A stretch of DNA of 56,866 nt from Gemmatimonas sp. (lineage in GTDB: Bacteria; Gemmatimonadota; Gemmatimonadetes; Gemmatimonadales; Gemmatimonadaceae): positions 1-56,866 of the forward strand of contig JANYJW010000062.1 of the NCBI GenBank assembly GCA_025361705.1, read 5' to 3'. A model generated the notes under the pieces. That model did not search any database and was not told the DNA's origin. It saw only the letters and a list, made by a program, of their open reading frames with translations. A program made the translations under genes and the position numbers. This document shows, in pieces, positions 41,224-50,227 of the stretch. How positions within the stretch are numbered: position 1 is the stretch's first letter; each line of letters starts with the position of its first letter.

Positions 41224-42990
41224 TTACTTCGCCATGGCTTCCACCACCGCGGCCAGTTCCTTCACGCGCCCAGCATCCGACGCCGTCTTCGCATCGGTCG
41301 CGAGCGACTTCGCGAGCTTCGCGTACGCCGCCTTCCGCGCGGCACCCGTCGCCTGCTCCGCCGCATCGATGGCCGCGCCAATGTCGGCCGTGCGCACCGC
41401 ACGCAGTCCGTTGCCGCGCACGAGCTGATCGAGATACGCCCGTGCCACCACCGCCTGCGCCGGCCACACGTTCTTCAGCTGCGTCTGCGGGTTGTTCACG
41501 TCGTGCCGCACGAGCGCGGCGGCCGCGATCTCGTTGGCCGACAGGAACGCGCTCGGCGTGAGTTCGAGCACGTCGAGCCCGCGTGCGATCTCGGTGCTGT
41601 AGAGGTAGCCGTTGTGCCAGTACGCCGCCCACGACCCGCCGGTGTGCAGCGTGTCGGCGCTCACCGGCCCGCGGTCGAAGTACGCAATCTCCTGCACATG
41701 CGCCGGGTCGGTAAAGTCGAACACCGATACGCCACCCTGGTACCACCCCTGCGCCATGATGTCGCGCCCCGGCACGGGGATGATCGACCCGTTGTGCGCC
41801 ACGCAGTTTTCGCTGGCCGTCTGCGCCACCGGCAGCTTGTAGTAGCCGCCCAGCGTCAGCGTGCGCCCCTTGATGGCGAAGATCGCATCGGCGCCCCACG
41901 TCATCTTGTCGGTCACGCGGCAGCGCGGCGCGGTGCCTCCGCCCCACTCGTCGGTGAACAGCACCTTGCTGCCGTCATTGCTGAAGTTGGCCGAGTGCCA
42001 GTACGCGAAGTTGGGGTCGATCACCTCGGCAGTCCGCTTGGGGTTGGCGGGGTCGCTGATGTCGAGGATGATGCCGTTGCCCGAACACGCACCCGCCGCG
42101 AGACCGATCGCCGGATAGACCGTAATGTCGTGGCACTGGTTGGTTTCCGACGTGCTCTGCGTGCCTTCGCCGTGCGCGCCGCCCTTCCATAGCCCGGCAA
42201 TGGCGCCCGTCGAGTCGGCGAAGATGCGCGGGGAGTTGATGACCTTCGCCTCCTTGGGCGACGCCAGCGGCACGCGAATCACCTCGATGCGGAACAGCGA
42301 CGAGTTGGCGTCCTGCTCGGGCCGCACGCGCGAGCAACCGGCCAGCTCGCTGGGCGAACGGACCACACTCGTCCCCTGCACGTAGATGTAGATGACACCC
42401 TTGTCCTTGGGGTCCTCAAGCAGCGTGTGCGTGTGCGATCCCCGGCACGTCTGCACCTGCGTGATGATTGTGGGATGCTCGATGTCGCTGATGTCGAAGA
42501 TGCGCACCCCGCGGAACCGCTCGGCACTCACGGTGTCGGGCACGCCGCCCGCGCCGCAATCCACGCGACCGCGCGTCTCCTCCACCGACATGAACATCAG
42601 GTTGCCGTGCACGCTCACGTCGCCCTGCCCGCCTGGGCACGTCACCATCGTCTTGAGCTTCAGGCGCTTCAGGTCCGATGCATCCCAGATCTGGATGCCG
42701 TTGAAGTTCCCCTGAAAGACGTACGGGCCGGAGAAGGCGAGGTCAGAATTGAGGAAGGCAAAATTGCCGAGATTCCTGGCATCGTACATGCCCTCGGGCT
42801 TCCAGGCGGTGGACACGACGCGGAGATTCAGCGCCGCTTCCCCGGCGTCCTTCCAGCCGGGCTTCAGGGACGCGCGCGGGTCCGTGGTGCTGGCGCCCTG
42901 CGCGACCAACGCGGTGGACAGGCTGCACACGGCGAGGGCGAGCGGCAGCACTCGGCGGGCACATCGATGCAACGATGCGACAACGGGCAT
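41224..42990 (-). CDS. Exported LVIVD-repeat beta-propeller protein
   Basis: The 588-residue protein has a signal peptide (PLALAVCSLSTALVAQG) followed by repeated LVIVD-type blades: GNFNGIQIWDASDLKRL, FRGVRIFDISDIEHPTIITQV, NGIILDISDPANPKRTAEV and YQGGVSVFDFTDPAHVQEIAYF, each with the xxxIxDISDPxxP pattern. A helical C-terminal region of about 130 residues follows. Several His and Cys residues in the propeller could bind metal. The domain is typical of exported propellers of unknown binding function. It is 33 bases after the DUF305 gene, which follows the BNR-repeat gene; all three are on one strand. Confidence 0.85.
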   Translation of the reverse strand: MPVVASLHRCARRVLPLALAVCSLSTALVAQGASTTDPRASLKPGWKDAGEAALNLRVVSTAWKPEGMYDARNLGNFAFLNSDLAFSGPYVFQGNFNGIQIWDASDLKRLKLKTMVTCPGGQGDVSVHGNLMFMSVEETRGRVDCGAGGVPDTVSAERFRGVRIFDISDIEHPTIITQVQTCRGSHTHTLLEDPKDKGVIYIYVQGTSVVRSPSELAGCSRVRPEQDANSSLFRIEVIRVPLASPKEAKVINSPRIFADSTGAIAGLWKGGAHGEGTQSTSETNQCHDITVYPAIGLAAGACSGNGIILDISDPANPKRTAEVIDPNFAYWHSANFSNDGSKVLFTDEWGGGTAPRCRVTDKMTWGADAIFAIKGRTLTLGGYYKLPVAQTASENCVAHNGSIIPVPGRDIMAQGWYQGGVSVFDFTDPAHVQEIAYFDRGPVSADTLHTGGSWAAYWHNGYLYSTEIARGLDVLELTPSAFLSANEIAAAALVRHDVNNPQTQLKNVWPAQAVVARAYLDQLVRGNGLRAVRTADIGAAIDAAEQATGAARKAAYAKLAKSLATDAKTASDAGRVKELAAVVEAMAK

Positions 42991-43023
42991 GGGGGGCCTC
43001 AGTTGGGGGGACGGTCCAGCGGA

Positions 43024-43608
43024 CTACTTCAAATGCATGGGGTTGAGCATCGCACGCATGCGGGCAATTTCCGCCCGCTGATCGGCGTCCACATCGGACG
43101 CAAACCGGAAGATGGCAGTGTTCTGGGCGGCGCCGGTAGTGGCAAAGAGCTCGCGCACCATCGTCAGCGCCCCCGTATGGTGCTGGATCATGCCCGCAAG
43201 AAAGAGCCGGTCGAACGCGACGCCTTTAGCGGTGGCGAGCGCATCCATCTGCGCCTTGGTGAGCATGCCGGGCATCATAGCCATCGCATGATCGCCCATG
43301 TCCATATCCATGTGCGCCAGCGGGTCCGGCGCGTCCTGATGCTGCGCACGCAACCACGTCTGCATCATCAGGATTTCGTCCTTCTGCGACACGTTGATGC
43401 GCTCACCGAGCGCGCGCATCGCCTTGGTGGTGGTGCGTTGCGCGATGAGCGCCACCATGTCGATGGCTTGCGCGTGGTGCGCAATCATGCCCTGCATGAA
43501 CGCCACGTCGGCGGCGGCCGCTGGAGTCTGCGCAGCGAGCGGCATCGCCACGCCGGCCGCCACCAGGGCGACGGCCAGCGTTTGTATGAGGCGGGGGGGC
43601 GCCAGCAT
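43024..43608 (-). CDS. Exported DUF305-family protein
   Basis: The 194-residue protein has a signal peptide (TLAVALVAAGVAMPLAAQ) and two DUF305 halves: DVAFMQGMIAHHAQAIDMVALIAQRT and FDRLFLAGMIQHHTGALTMVRELF, each with the MIxHHxxA motif. Many Met and His residues between them (MDMDMGDHAMAMM) suggest copper binding, as in the cyanobacterial CopM relative. It lies 12 bases after the BNR protein gene and 33 before the LVIVD-repeat gene. Confidence 0.92.
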   Translation of the reverse strand: MLAPPRLIQTLAVALVAAGVAMPLAAQTPAAAADVAFMQGMIAHHAQAIDMVALIAQRTTTKAMRALGERINVSQKDEILMMQTWLRAQHQDAPDPLAHMDMDMGDHAMAMMPGMLTKAQMDALATAKGVAFDRLFLAGMIQHHTGALTMVRELFATTGAAQNTAIFRFASDVDADQRAEIARMRAMLNPMHLK

Positions 43609-43620
43609 GATGCTATCTCC

Positions 43621-46600
43621 TCATGGCAGCGTGATGGTCGCCTGGCCCGCCGCCTTGCGCTTGGCATTCAGCGCGGCGAGTCCGGTCGTCTTGAGCGTTG
43701 CCCACTTCTTCATCACGTCGGACAGCTGCCTGGAGGCACGGTCGCACGCGGCCACCTGGTTGGTGGTCGGCGCCACTTCGGCCCCCTGCATGGCATTTGC
43801 CGCACCCATCAGCGTGCCGGTGATGCTGGCCAGCGTCGCGGGGCCCGCGGGTGCACCAAAGCGCCCGCCGAATCCACCGCGCCCGCCACGGCCGCGCGCC
43901 GGCGCCGGCGCCAGCGAATCGACCGCCACTTTGAAGGCGTCAACATCAGAGCCCGACTCGGCGGTGAGCTTGGCGGCCAGTGTGCGCGCCTCGGCGAACG
44001 CGACGCGCGAGGCCATTGCGCCGTCCCACATCGAGCGCGTCAGCGTGTTGAGCTGCGCAAGCGCCAGCGCCGGCGTCTTCACGCGCGGGTCGAGCTTGAG
44101 CGTGATCGGCTGCGTCGTCACCTTGCCGTCGACGGTGAGCCGCACGGTGTACACACCTGGCGGCGCCCACGGTGACGATTCGCCGAGCGACGCATGACCG
44201 GCGACGGCGCCCGTCGCATTCACGTCACCCGCGGCAGTCACGTCTTCTGCCGGGGCCGGCTGCAACCGCAGGTCCCACGCCACGCGATGCATCCCGGCGC
44301 TTGCGCCGAAGATCATTGGCGCGCCCGGCCAGTAGAGCGGCAGGCCGCAGAAGGTGTTGCCCGTGTTCTTCTGGCAGATCTTGTCGTACGCCGCGCGATC
44401 AAGCGCCGGGTGCGGATCGAGCACGGGATCCTTGCTCGAGTATGTCCGCACCACGACACCCTTGCCATCGAGAATCTCGAGCTTCACTTCGCCCGCCACG
44501 CCGGGCAGGTAATAGTCGATGATGCCGCCCGCCATCGGATTCTCACCGCCGGGAATCTCGGGCGGGAACGGCGTCGGCTCGTTGTGGCCGAAGCGAACGC
44601 GAAGCGCCGTGGCCGGCTTCACAAGGTACGCCGACTTGGCCGTCGCGGCGGCGGCAAGCGCCGCATGCTGCCGCAACGGCGTCACGTTGTCGAGAATCCA
44701 GAAGCCGCGACCGTGCGTGCCTGCCACCAGATCACTGCACTGGCAGATGCTGTCGTCCTTCACCTGCAGATCGCGCACCGAAATGGCCGGCATGTTGTTG
44801 CGCAGCGACGTCCAGTGGTCTCCGTCATCCGTCGACCCCCACACCTGGCCATCGGTGCCGGCGTACAGCAGTCCCTTCACACGCGGATCTTCGCGAATGG
44901 TGTTGGCCGGATAATTGGGAAGGATGCCCGTGCTGATTTCCGTCCACGTCTTGCCACCGTCGTGCGTACGCCAGAAGTGCGGACGCATGTCGTCGATACG
45001 CAGCGTGTTCGCCGCGGCATACGCGGTGAGCTTGTCATGGCGCCCCGCTTCAATGTTGAAGATGCGCGTCCACGGCGTGATGCCCGCGGGCGTCACGTTG
45101 GTCCACTTGGCGCCGCCGTCAAAGGTCACCTGGATATTGCCGTCGTCGGTGCCTGCCCAGAGCACGTTCACGTCCTTGGGCGACGGCGAGAGCGCCGTGA
45201 TCGTTCCCAGCGGGGACGGTTTCACCGTGCTCGCGTACTTGCCGGCGCTCGCCGGCGCATCCCACGTCTGCCGGGCAAGATCGCCGCTGATGCGCGTCCA
45301 CGTCTTGCCGCGATCCAGCGTCTTCCACACCGCATTTGACGTGTAGAACAACAGGTCGGGATTCACCGGCGACCACGCGATGGGCATGGTGCGCACGTTG
45401 CGATTGTACGTCTCGCCGTTCGGGCCCTTGGCCGACATGTCCGGGCCAACCTGCGTTGTCTGATGCGTCTTGCGGTTCCACAGACTCACCCCATTGCGCG
45501 CACTGCCGAACACCATGTCGGGATCGCGCGGATCGGGCGCGGCAATGCCGTACTCCTGGATGTTCGGGGCGGTCCAGTCACGCATGGTGATCATGCCATC
45601 AAATGACCGGCTGTCCACGCACGCCGAGCCGCTGTCCTGCTGCCCCGCGCATACGCGATACGGAAACGCGTTGTCGGTGGTCACGTGGTACATCGCCGCC
45701 GTGGGCTGCGTGAGCCAACTGCTCCACGACGCGCCGCGATTGGCCGAGACCACCGCGCCCTGATCGGAAATCACGACGAGAATGTCGGGGTGTACCGGGT
45801 TCACCCACACGCGCTGATAGTCGTCGCCGCCCGGTGCGCCGCGCACCGCTGACCAATTGAGGCCGCCATCCTCGGTGCGCCAAAACACGGTCGACGCGCT
45901 GTAGATCACGTTTTCGTTCTTGCCATCCACGGCAATCGTCGGCAGGTCGCCGCCACCGATGCGTCCCAACGGACGCGGGTCGGGCGTGCGCCGCGGCTTG
46001 CCGTCCACCCCATTCACCGCAAGCGCCCAGTGTTCGCCCGCGTCCGTCGACTTGTAGAAACCCACCGGGCCCGACGCGCCGTTGGCGCCGGCCGGTGCGA
46101 CCATCGCGTAGAGGAGCTTCGGATTGCTCGGCGCAATCGCGAGGTTCGCCTGCAGGACGTCAGGGAGACCGTCCTTCAGCTGCTTCCATGTGGTGCCGCC
46201 GTCGGTCGACTTGAAGATGCCGTTGCCGCCACCGCCAAAACCGCCGCCTTCCCAGAACGCCTGCTGCTGCTGCCAGAGCGTCGCGTACACGATGCTGGGA
46301 TCGCTGGGATCGATGCGCACGTCGTTGGCGCTCGTATACTCGTCGCGATACAGCACCTTTTGCCATGTAAGGCCGCCGTCCACCGACCGGAAGACGCCGC
46401 GCTCGGCGTTGGGTCCGTACGGGTGGCCGAGGGCGGCCACGAAGACCCGGTTCGGATTGCGCGGGTCGATGTCGATTTGCGCAATCATCTGGCTGTCGAA
46501 CAGCCCGAGATGCGTCCACGTCTTGCCCGCATCGGTCGACTTGTAGACGCCGTCACCCGTGGCAAGGTCGGGGCGAATGATCCCCGCGCCCGTGCCGACA

Positions 46601-46911
46601 CAGATGACGTTGGGATCCGATGCGGCCACCGCGATGGCGCCAATGGAACCCGTGCTCTCGTTGTCGAAGACCGGGACCCAGTTGTTGCCGTAGTCGGTGG
46701 AGCGCCAGACGCCCCCATTGTCAAAGCCGACGTACGCCACGTTAGGCTGCGTCGGCACCCCCACCGCCGCGCGTCCGCGCCCGGCGCGATTGGGCCCGAT
46801 CTGCCGCCATTGCATGGCCGCCGAGGGCGTGGGCAACTGCGCAAGCGCGCTGTCGGAAAGGAGCGCGAGCGCAAGCGTCGCGAGCGACCAACGGGTCAAG
46901 AGAGTGCGCAC
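43621..46911 (-). CDS. Exported VPS10/sortilin-like BNR-repeat propeller protein
   Basis: The 1096-residue protein has a signal peptide (WSLATLALALLSDSALAQ) and a ten-blade-type propeller with repeated Asp-box motifs: GVWRSTDYGNNWVPV, GVYKSTDAGKTWTHL, GVFRSVDGGLTWQKV, GIFKSTDGGTTWKQL, AVWKTLDRGKTWTRI, FWRTHDGGKTWTEI and GSTDDGDHWTSL. A C-terminal part from about residue 850 has an Ig-like stretch (GVYTVRLTVDGKV) and a Gly/Arg-rich linker. Such exported proteins bind carbohydrate or protein ligands and are abundant in soil bacteria. The GTG at 46911 follows an AGGTGGA by six bases and gives the signal peptide directly, which decides the start. Enzymatic activity is unproven. Confidence 0.88.
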   Translation of the reverse strand: MRTLLTRWSLATLALALLSDSALAQLPTPSAAMQWRQIGPNRAGRGRAAVGVPTQPNVAYVGFDNGGVWRSTDYGNNWVPVFDNESTGSIGAIAVAASDPNVICVGTGAGIIRPDLATGDGVYKSTDAGKTWTHLGLFDSQMIAQIDIDPRNPNRVFVAALGHPYGPNAERGVFRSVDGGLTWQKVLYRDEYTSANDVRIDPSDPSIVYATLWQQQQAFWEGGGFGGGGNGIFKSTDGGTTWKQLKDGLPDVLQANLAIAPSNPKLLYAMVAPAGANGASGPVGFYKSTDAGEHWALAVNGVDGKPRRTPDPRPLGRIGGGDLPTIAVDGKNENVIYSASTVFWRTEDGGLNWSAVRGAPGGDDYQRVWVNPVHPDILVVISDQGAVVSANRGASWSSWLTQPTAAMYHVTTDNAFPYRVCAGQQDSGSACVDSRSFDGMITMRDWTAPNIQEYGIAAPDPRDPDMVFGSARNGVSLWNRKTHQTTQVGPDMSAKGPNGETYNRNVRTMPIAWSPVNPDLLFYTSNAVWKTLDRGKTWTRISGDLARQTWDAPASAGKYASTVKPSPLGTITALSPSPKDVNVLWAGTDDGNIQVTFDGGAKWTNVTPAGITPWTRIFNIEAGRHDKLTAYAAANTLRIDDMRPHFWRTHDGGKTWTEISTGILPNYPANTIREDPRVKGLLYAGTDGQVWGSTDDGDHWTSLRNNMPAISVRDLQVKDDSICQCSDLVAGTHGRGFWILDNVTPLRQHAALAAAATAKSAYLVKPATALRVRFGHNEPTPFPPEIPGGENPMAGGIIDYYLPGVAGEVKLEILDGKGVVVRTYSSKDPVLDPHPALDRAAYDKICQKNTGNTFCGLPLYWPGAPMIFGASAGMHRVAWDLRLQPAPAEDVTAAGDVNATGAVAGHASLGESSPWAPPGVYTVRLTVDGKVTTQPITLKLDPRVKTPALALAQLNTLTRSMWDGAMASRVAFAEARTLAAKLTAESGSDVDAFKVAVDSLAPAPARGRGGRGGFGGRFGAPAGPATLASITGTLMGAANAMQGAEVAPTTNQVAACDRASRQLSDVMKKWATLKTTGLAALNAKRKAAGQATITLP

Positions 46912-46985
46912 GGGATCCACCTTGCAGCGGTGCACGGGAAAAGTGCGGGGAACGGCTCGAAGGAGCCGGGGGAAGATGCAATTGG

Positions 46986-47020
46986 GACGGCGCGCACGCC
47001 AAATGGCGCCGCGCACCGTC
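46986..47020 (-). terminator. Imperfect hairpin after the penicillin acylase gene
   Basis: The arms at 46986-47000 and 47005-47020 are nearly complementary around AAAT and include GACGG/CCGTC ends. On the minus strand it follows the acylase stop by 37 bases. Confidence 0.5.
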
Positions 47021-47056
47021 GATTTCAAGGCACCCACGAGAGGCGCCGCGCTCGAC

Positions 47057-49270
47057 CTACTTGGCAGCGCCCGGCCGATACACGCGCTCCGTGTGCGCCT
47101 TCACCTGATTCGGGTAGAAATACACCTCGCGCAGGTCGCCGGCCGCGTAGTGCTCGCCTTGATCATTGAAGTGCTTCGAGCCGACAACACTGTTGAGGCC
47201 GCCAGCCGTGACCGCGCGGGCCCGCACGCTGTCCTTTCCGAACTCGACCACCGCAACAAAGCTGTTGCCGCTGGTTCCATACCACTTCTTCGTGTTCGGA
47301 TACGCACGGGCGCCGAATGATGCCAGCGACCCCCACGACGCCGACGGGAAGCCCACCGGAATGCTGGGCGCCCGGTCTGAGAACTCCGACTCGATGTTGG
47401 CATTCAGGCGCTGGAAGCGATTGATCTCGCCCCACGGCGTGTTCCACTTGCCAAAATCGGCGCTGAGTTTCGTGCATGCCACGTCGAGCGCCTGCAGCAT
47501 CTGGTCGCCCGTGGGCTCGGCGGCGGCACCCCCGCGGCGAACCACGCCGGCCACACGGTTCAGGGCCGTTCCATAGAAGATCGCCAGCGACGTCGGCACT
47601 GACTCAGCACTCCATCGCATGTCCCACTTTCGCAGCAACTCCACCTGCTCGGCGAGCCTTGCCTTGAGCGGAGTGGATGCCGGCGCGTTATCCCACGCTT
47701 TCACGAGCGCGGGAACCGACTTCTCAAACCCGGGGAGGTAGGTGTCGTACGCCGCATCGCGAAGGCCCTGCATGGTGAAGTCCTTCCTGTTCTGCAGCAC
47801 CATCACGGCATGCCGTCCGCGATGCGACTCGACGCCGTTGTCCACGTACGCCGGGAACGCCGACTGCTTCGGACTGCTCGGCCCGGCGGAGGCCCAGGGC
47901 CAGTCGTTGGAGTTGTACACCCAGCCGCTCGCCGGATTCACCACGTTCGGCTCTTCGTCGAACGTCAGCAGGCCCTTCCACTCGCTGGCCGGATCGCTGC
48001 CGTCCACCGGCTGCTTCCAGTCGAACTTCGGGTCACGCCGCGGAATGAAGTTCGCATGCAGGTACGCCACGTTCCCGCCCGCATCGGCGAACAGTGTGTT
48101 GTTCGACGAGTTGGTGTGGAGATCCATCGTCGTCCGGAACTCGGCGAGGTTCTTCGCCTTGGTGCGCGTGTAGCTCTGCGTCAGCGCCTTCAGCGGTTCC
48201 TGCATGATGCGGATGGCCACCCACTTGCCGCCCGTCGAGCGGACGATCGGCCCGAAGTGCGTGTAGTAGACCGTGAACTTCTTGTCGGCCATGCCGTTGG
48301 CGGTCTTGTACGGCACCGTGATCACCTTGGGCGTCAGCGGCCGTTCCTTGTCGCCGAACTTGTAGAAGAACTTGCCGTCCTTTTCCGACACGGTTTCGAG
48401 GAACTCGTCGCTGCGATCCGCCGCGCTCGTGGTGTGCATCCACCCTGCGGTGCGGTTGAAGCCCTGATAGATGAAAAACTGGCCCCAGGTGGCGGCACCA
48501 TACGCATCGAGCCCCTCGTCGCTGGTCATCTGCAGTTCTTCGCGGAAGAAGAACGAGGTGTGCGGGTTGATGAGCAGCAGCGCCCGGCCGTACTTGGTGT
48601 TCTTCGGTGACACCGCCATGCCGTTGGAGCCGCCGGGCTCCCTCTCCACCGCATCCTCGACGGCGCGCGCGGCGTCAGCCGCCAGCGCCGCACGTTCGAA
48701 CGCCGAGCCCGGGCGCATGGTCGCCAGCTTCACCGGACCGTTGCCGTAGAACGCCTGCAACTGCGTCACGTTGACGCCGTCAATGTCGTTGCCGATGCTC
48801 CCCTCGCTGAACGTGAGCGCCATCCATGGCTCGAACTTCGCGATGACCCGCGGCTTCACCTCGGGATGACCGGCGAGGTAGAAGTTGAGCCCGTCCGCCC
48901 ACGCGATCATCAGTTTCTGCAGCCACGCCGGGCTTCTGGCGTAGATGACCTTCATCGAATCGGGATCGATGAACAGCTTCATTCGCAGGTCGCTGTAGAT
49001 CGCGGCCTCACCGACAGCCTCCGCGGTGCGTCCCTGCGACGTGATGAAGTTGGCCTCGACCCTATTGAAGTCGTCCTCGGCCTGCGCGTAGATCATGCCG
49101 AACACCGCGTCGGCGTCGGTCTTGCCCTTCACGTGCGGAATGCCCCAGTCGTCGCGCGTGATGGTGACGTTGGCCGCGTGCGCCTTCCAGCGCGCGGACT
49201 CGGCGGGCGACTGCGCCTGCGACAGCCCGGTCACGGCGACGAGCGCGAATGCGATCAGCAGCTTCTGCAT
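47057..49270 (-). CDS. Exported penicillin acylase-family Ntn hydrolase
   Basis: The 737-residue protein has a signal peptide (LLIAFALVAVTGLSQA) and penicillin/AHL-acylase architecture: VTITRDDWGIPHVKGKTDADAVFGMIYAQAEDDFNR in the alpha part, then the autocleavage site with the nucleophilic Ser (GGSNGMAVSP, about S214) and NPHTSFFFREELQMTS in the beta part, with GWMHTTSAADRSDEF and DAGGNVAYLHANFIPRRD. It should hydrolyse an amide bond, for example acyl-homoserine lactones, cyclic lipopeptides or beta-lactams. The substrate cannot be read from motifs. The ATG at 49270 is preceded by an AGG and starts the signal peptide directly. It is divergent from the S51 peptidase gene. Confidence 0.92.
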   Translation of the reverse strand: MQKLLIAFALVAVTGLSQAQSPAESARWKAHAANVTITRDDWGIPHVKGKTDADAVFGMIYAQAEDDFNRVEANFITSQGRTAEAVGEAAIYSDLRMKLFIDPDSMKVIYARSPAWLQKLMIAWADGLNFYLAGHPEVKPRVIAKFEPWMALTFSEGSIGNDIDGVNVTQLQAFYGNGPVKLATMRPGSAFERAALAADAARAVEDAVEREPGGSNGMAVSPKNTKYGRALLLINPHTSFFFREELQMTSDEGLDAYGAATWGQFFIYQGFNRTAGWMHTTSAADRSDEFLETVSEKDGKFFYKFGDKERPLTPKVITVPYKTANGMADKKFTVYYTHFGPIVRSTGGKWVAIRIMQEPLKALTQSYTRTKAKNLAEFRTTMDLHTNSSNNTLFADAGGNVAYLHANFIPRRDPKFDWKQPVDGSDPASEWKGLLTFDEEPNVVNPASGWVYNSNDWPWASAGPSSPKQSAFPAYVDNGVESHRGRHAVMVLQNRKDFTMQGLRDAAYDTYLPGFEKSVPALVKAWDNAPASTPLKARLAEQVELLRKWDMRWSAESVPTSLAIFYGTALNRVAGVVRRGGAAAEPTGDQMLQALDVACTKLSADFGKWNTPWGEINRFQRLNANIESEFSDRAPSIPVGFPSASWGSLASFGARAYPNTKKWYGTSGNSFVAVVEFGKDSVRARAVTAGGLNSVVGSKHFNDQGEHYAAGDLREVYFYPNQVKAHTERVYRPGAAK

Positions 49271-49472
49271 GGCAAATACCTGCGGTGTGATGAGCGTTGG
49301 TCCCGCACCGCGCGACGCGGCACCCGGCGGTGGGAGCCCGTGCGGCACTTCATTAATATTGGTGCGTTGAGGACACCTCGTGCAACGCGAGGAGGGAGCG
49401 TGCCGTTGGGTTTCGGACTTCCTTCACCGTAGGTTAGCAGACACGAATATCGCCACCGCCCTGCCCATCACG

Positions 49473-50183
49473 ATGCCCGCACCCACTGTGAGTCCCACGC
49501 GAAAGATCCTCATCGCCGGCGGCGGCTTTGTGACGCCGTTCATTCGCTACATGGCGCTGCTCACCGGCAAGGCGCGACCGCGCATCTGCTACCTGCCCAC
49601 CGCCGTCGGCGATCGGGCCGACGCGAAGCTCAACTTCTACTCGTGGTGTGCCCCGCTCAACGTGGAGCCGTTCGTGCAGGACGTCTTCATCGAGAGCTTG
49701 TCGCAGACGAGGGGATGGGATGAGGTGCTGCTGTCGGCCGACGCCATTCTCGTGTCGGGCGGCAACACGCTCAACCAGCAGGCCATCTGGCGCGCGCAGG
49801 GCATCGACGTGGTGCTGCGCGAAGCGTGGAAGCGCGGCATCGTGCTCGGCGGCGCAAGCGCCGGTTCGCTCTGCTGGTTTGAGGAAGGCACCAGCGATTC
49901 GCGCCCCAAGGCACTGTCCATCGTGCAGTGCCTCGGATTCCTGCCCGGCAGCCACTCGCCGCACTACGACGTCGAACCAGGCCGTCGCCCGCTGTACCAC
50001 GAACTCATTGGCTCGGGACGACTCAAGCCAGGCTACGCCTGCGACAACGAGGCCGGCATCTATTTCGAGGGCACCGAGGTACGGCGCGTGGTAGCGTCGA
50101 GGGACAACGCCAAGGTGTACCTCGTGAGCGTAGTGGACGGGCGCGTGGTGGAGCGGGTGCTGGAGCCGGAGCGGATTTCGTAG
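49473..50183 (+). CDS. Peptidase E (family S51 dipeptidase-like)
   Basis: The 236-residue protein matches the S51 dipeptidase family: KILIAGGGFVTPFIRYM, ADAILVSGGNTLNQQAIW, the nucleophile elbow VLGGASAGSLCWFEEG (Ser in SAGS) and LGFLPGSHSPHYDVEPG with the catalytic His. S51 enzymes cleave Asp-Xaa dipeptides. The ATG at 49473 was chosen; the open frame extends 31 codons upstream with Arg-rich sequence unlike a signal peptide. It lies divergent from the acylase, with an AT-rich TTAATATT patch between them (about 49350-49360). Confidence 0.9.
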   Translation: MPAPTVSPTRKILIAGGGFVTPFIRYMALLTGKARPRICYLPTAVGDRADAKLNFYSWCAPLNVEPFVQDVFIESLSQTRGWDEVLLSADAILVSGGNTLNQQAIWRAQGIDVVLREAWKRGIVLGGASAGSLCWFEEGTSDSRPKALSIVQCLGFLPGSHSPHYDVEPGRRPLYHELIGSGRLKPGYACDNEAGIYFEGTEVRRVVASRDNAKVYLVSVVDGRVVERVLEPERIS

Positions 50184-50198
50184 CACGCGCTCCGCGTG
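50184..50198. terminator. Small hairpin between convergent genes
   Basis: CACGCG and CGCGTG form a 6-base stem with a CTC loop directly after the S51 stop codon, 30 bases before the stop of the converging ABC transporter gene. Confidence 0.45.
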
Positions 50199-50227
50199 GT
50201 TCACACACGCGCAGCGCGCGGCCGCCA

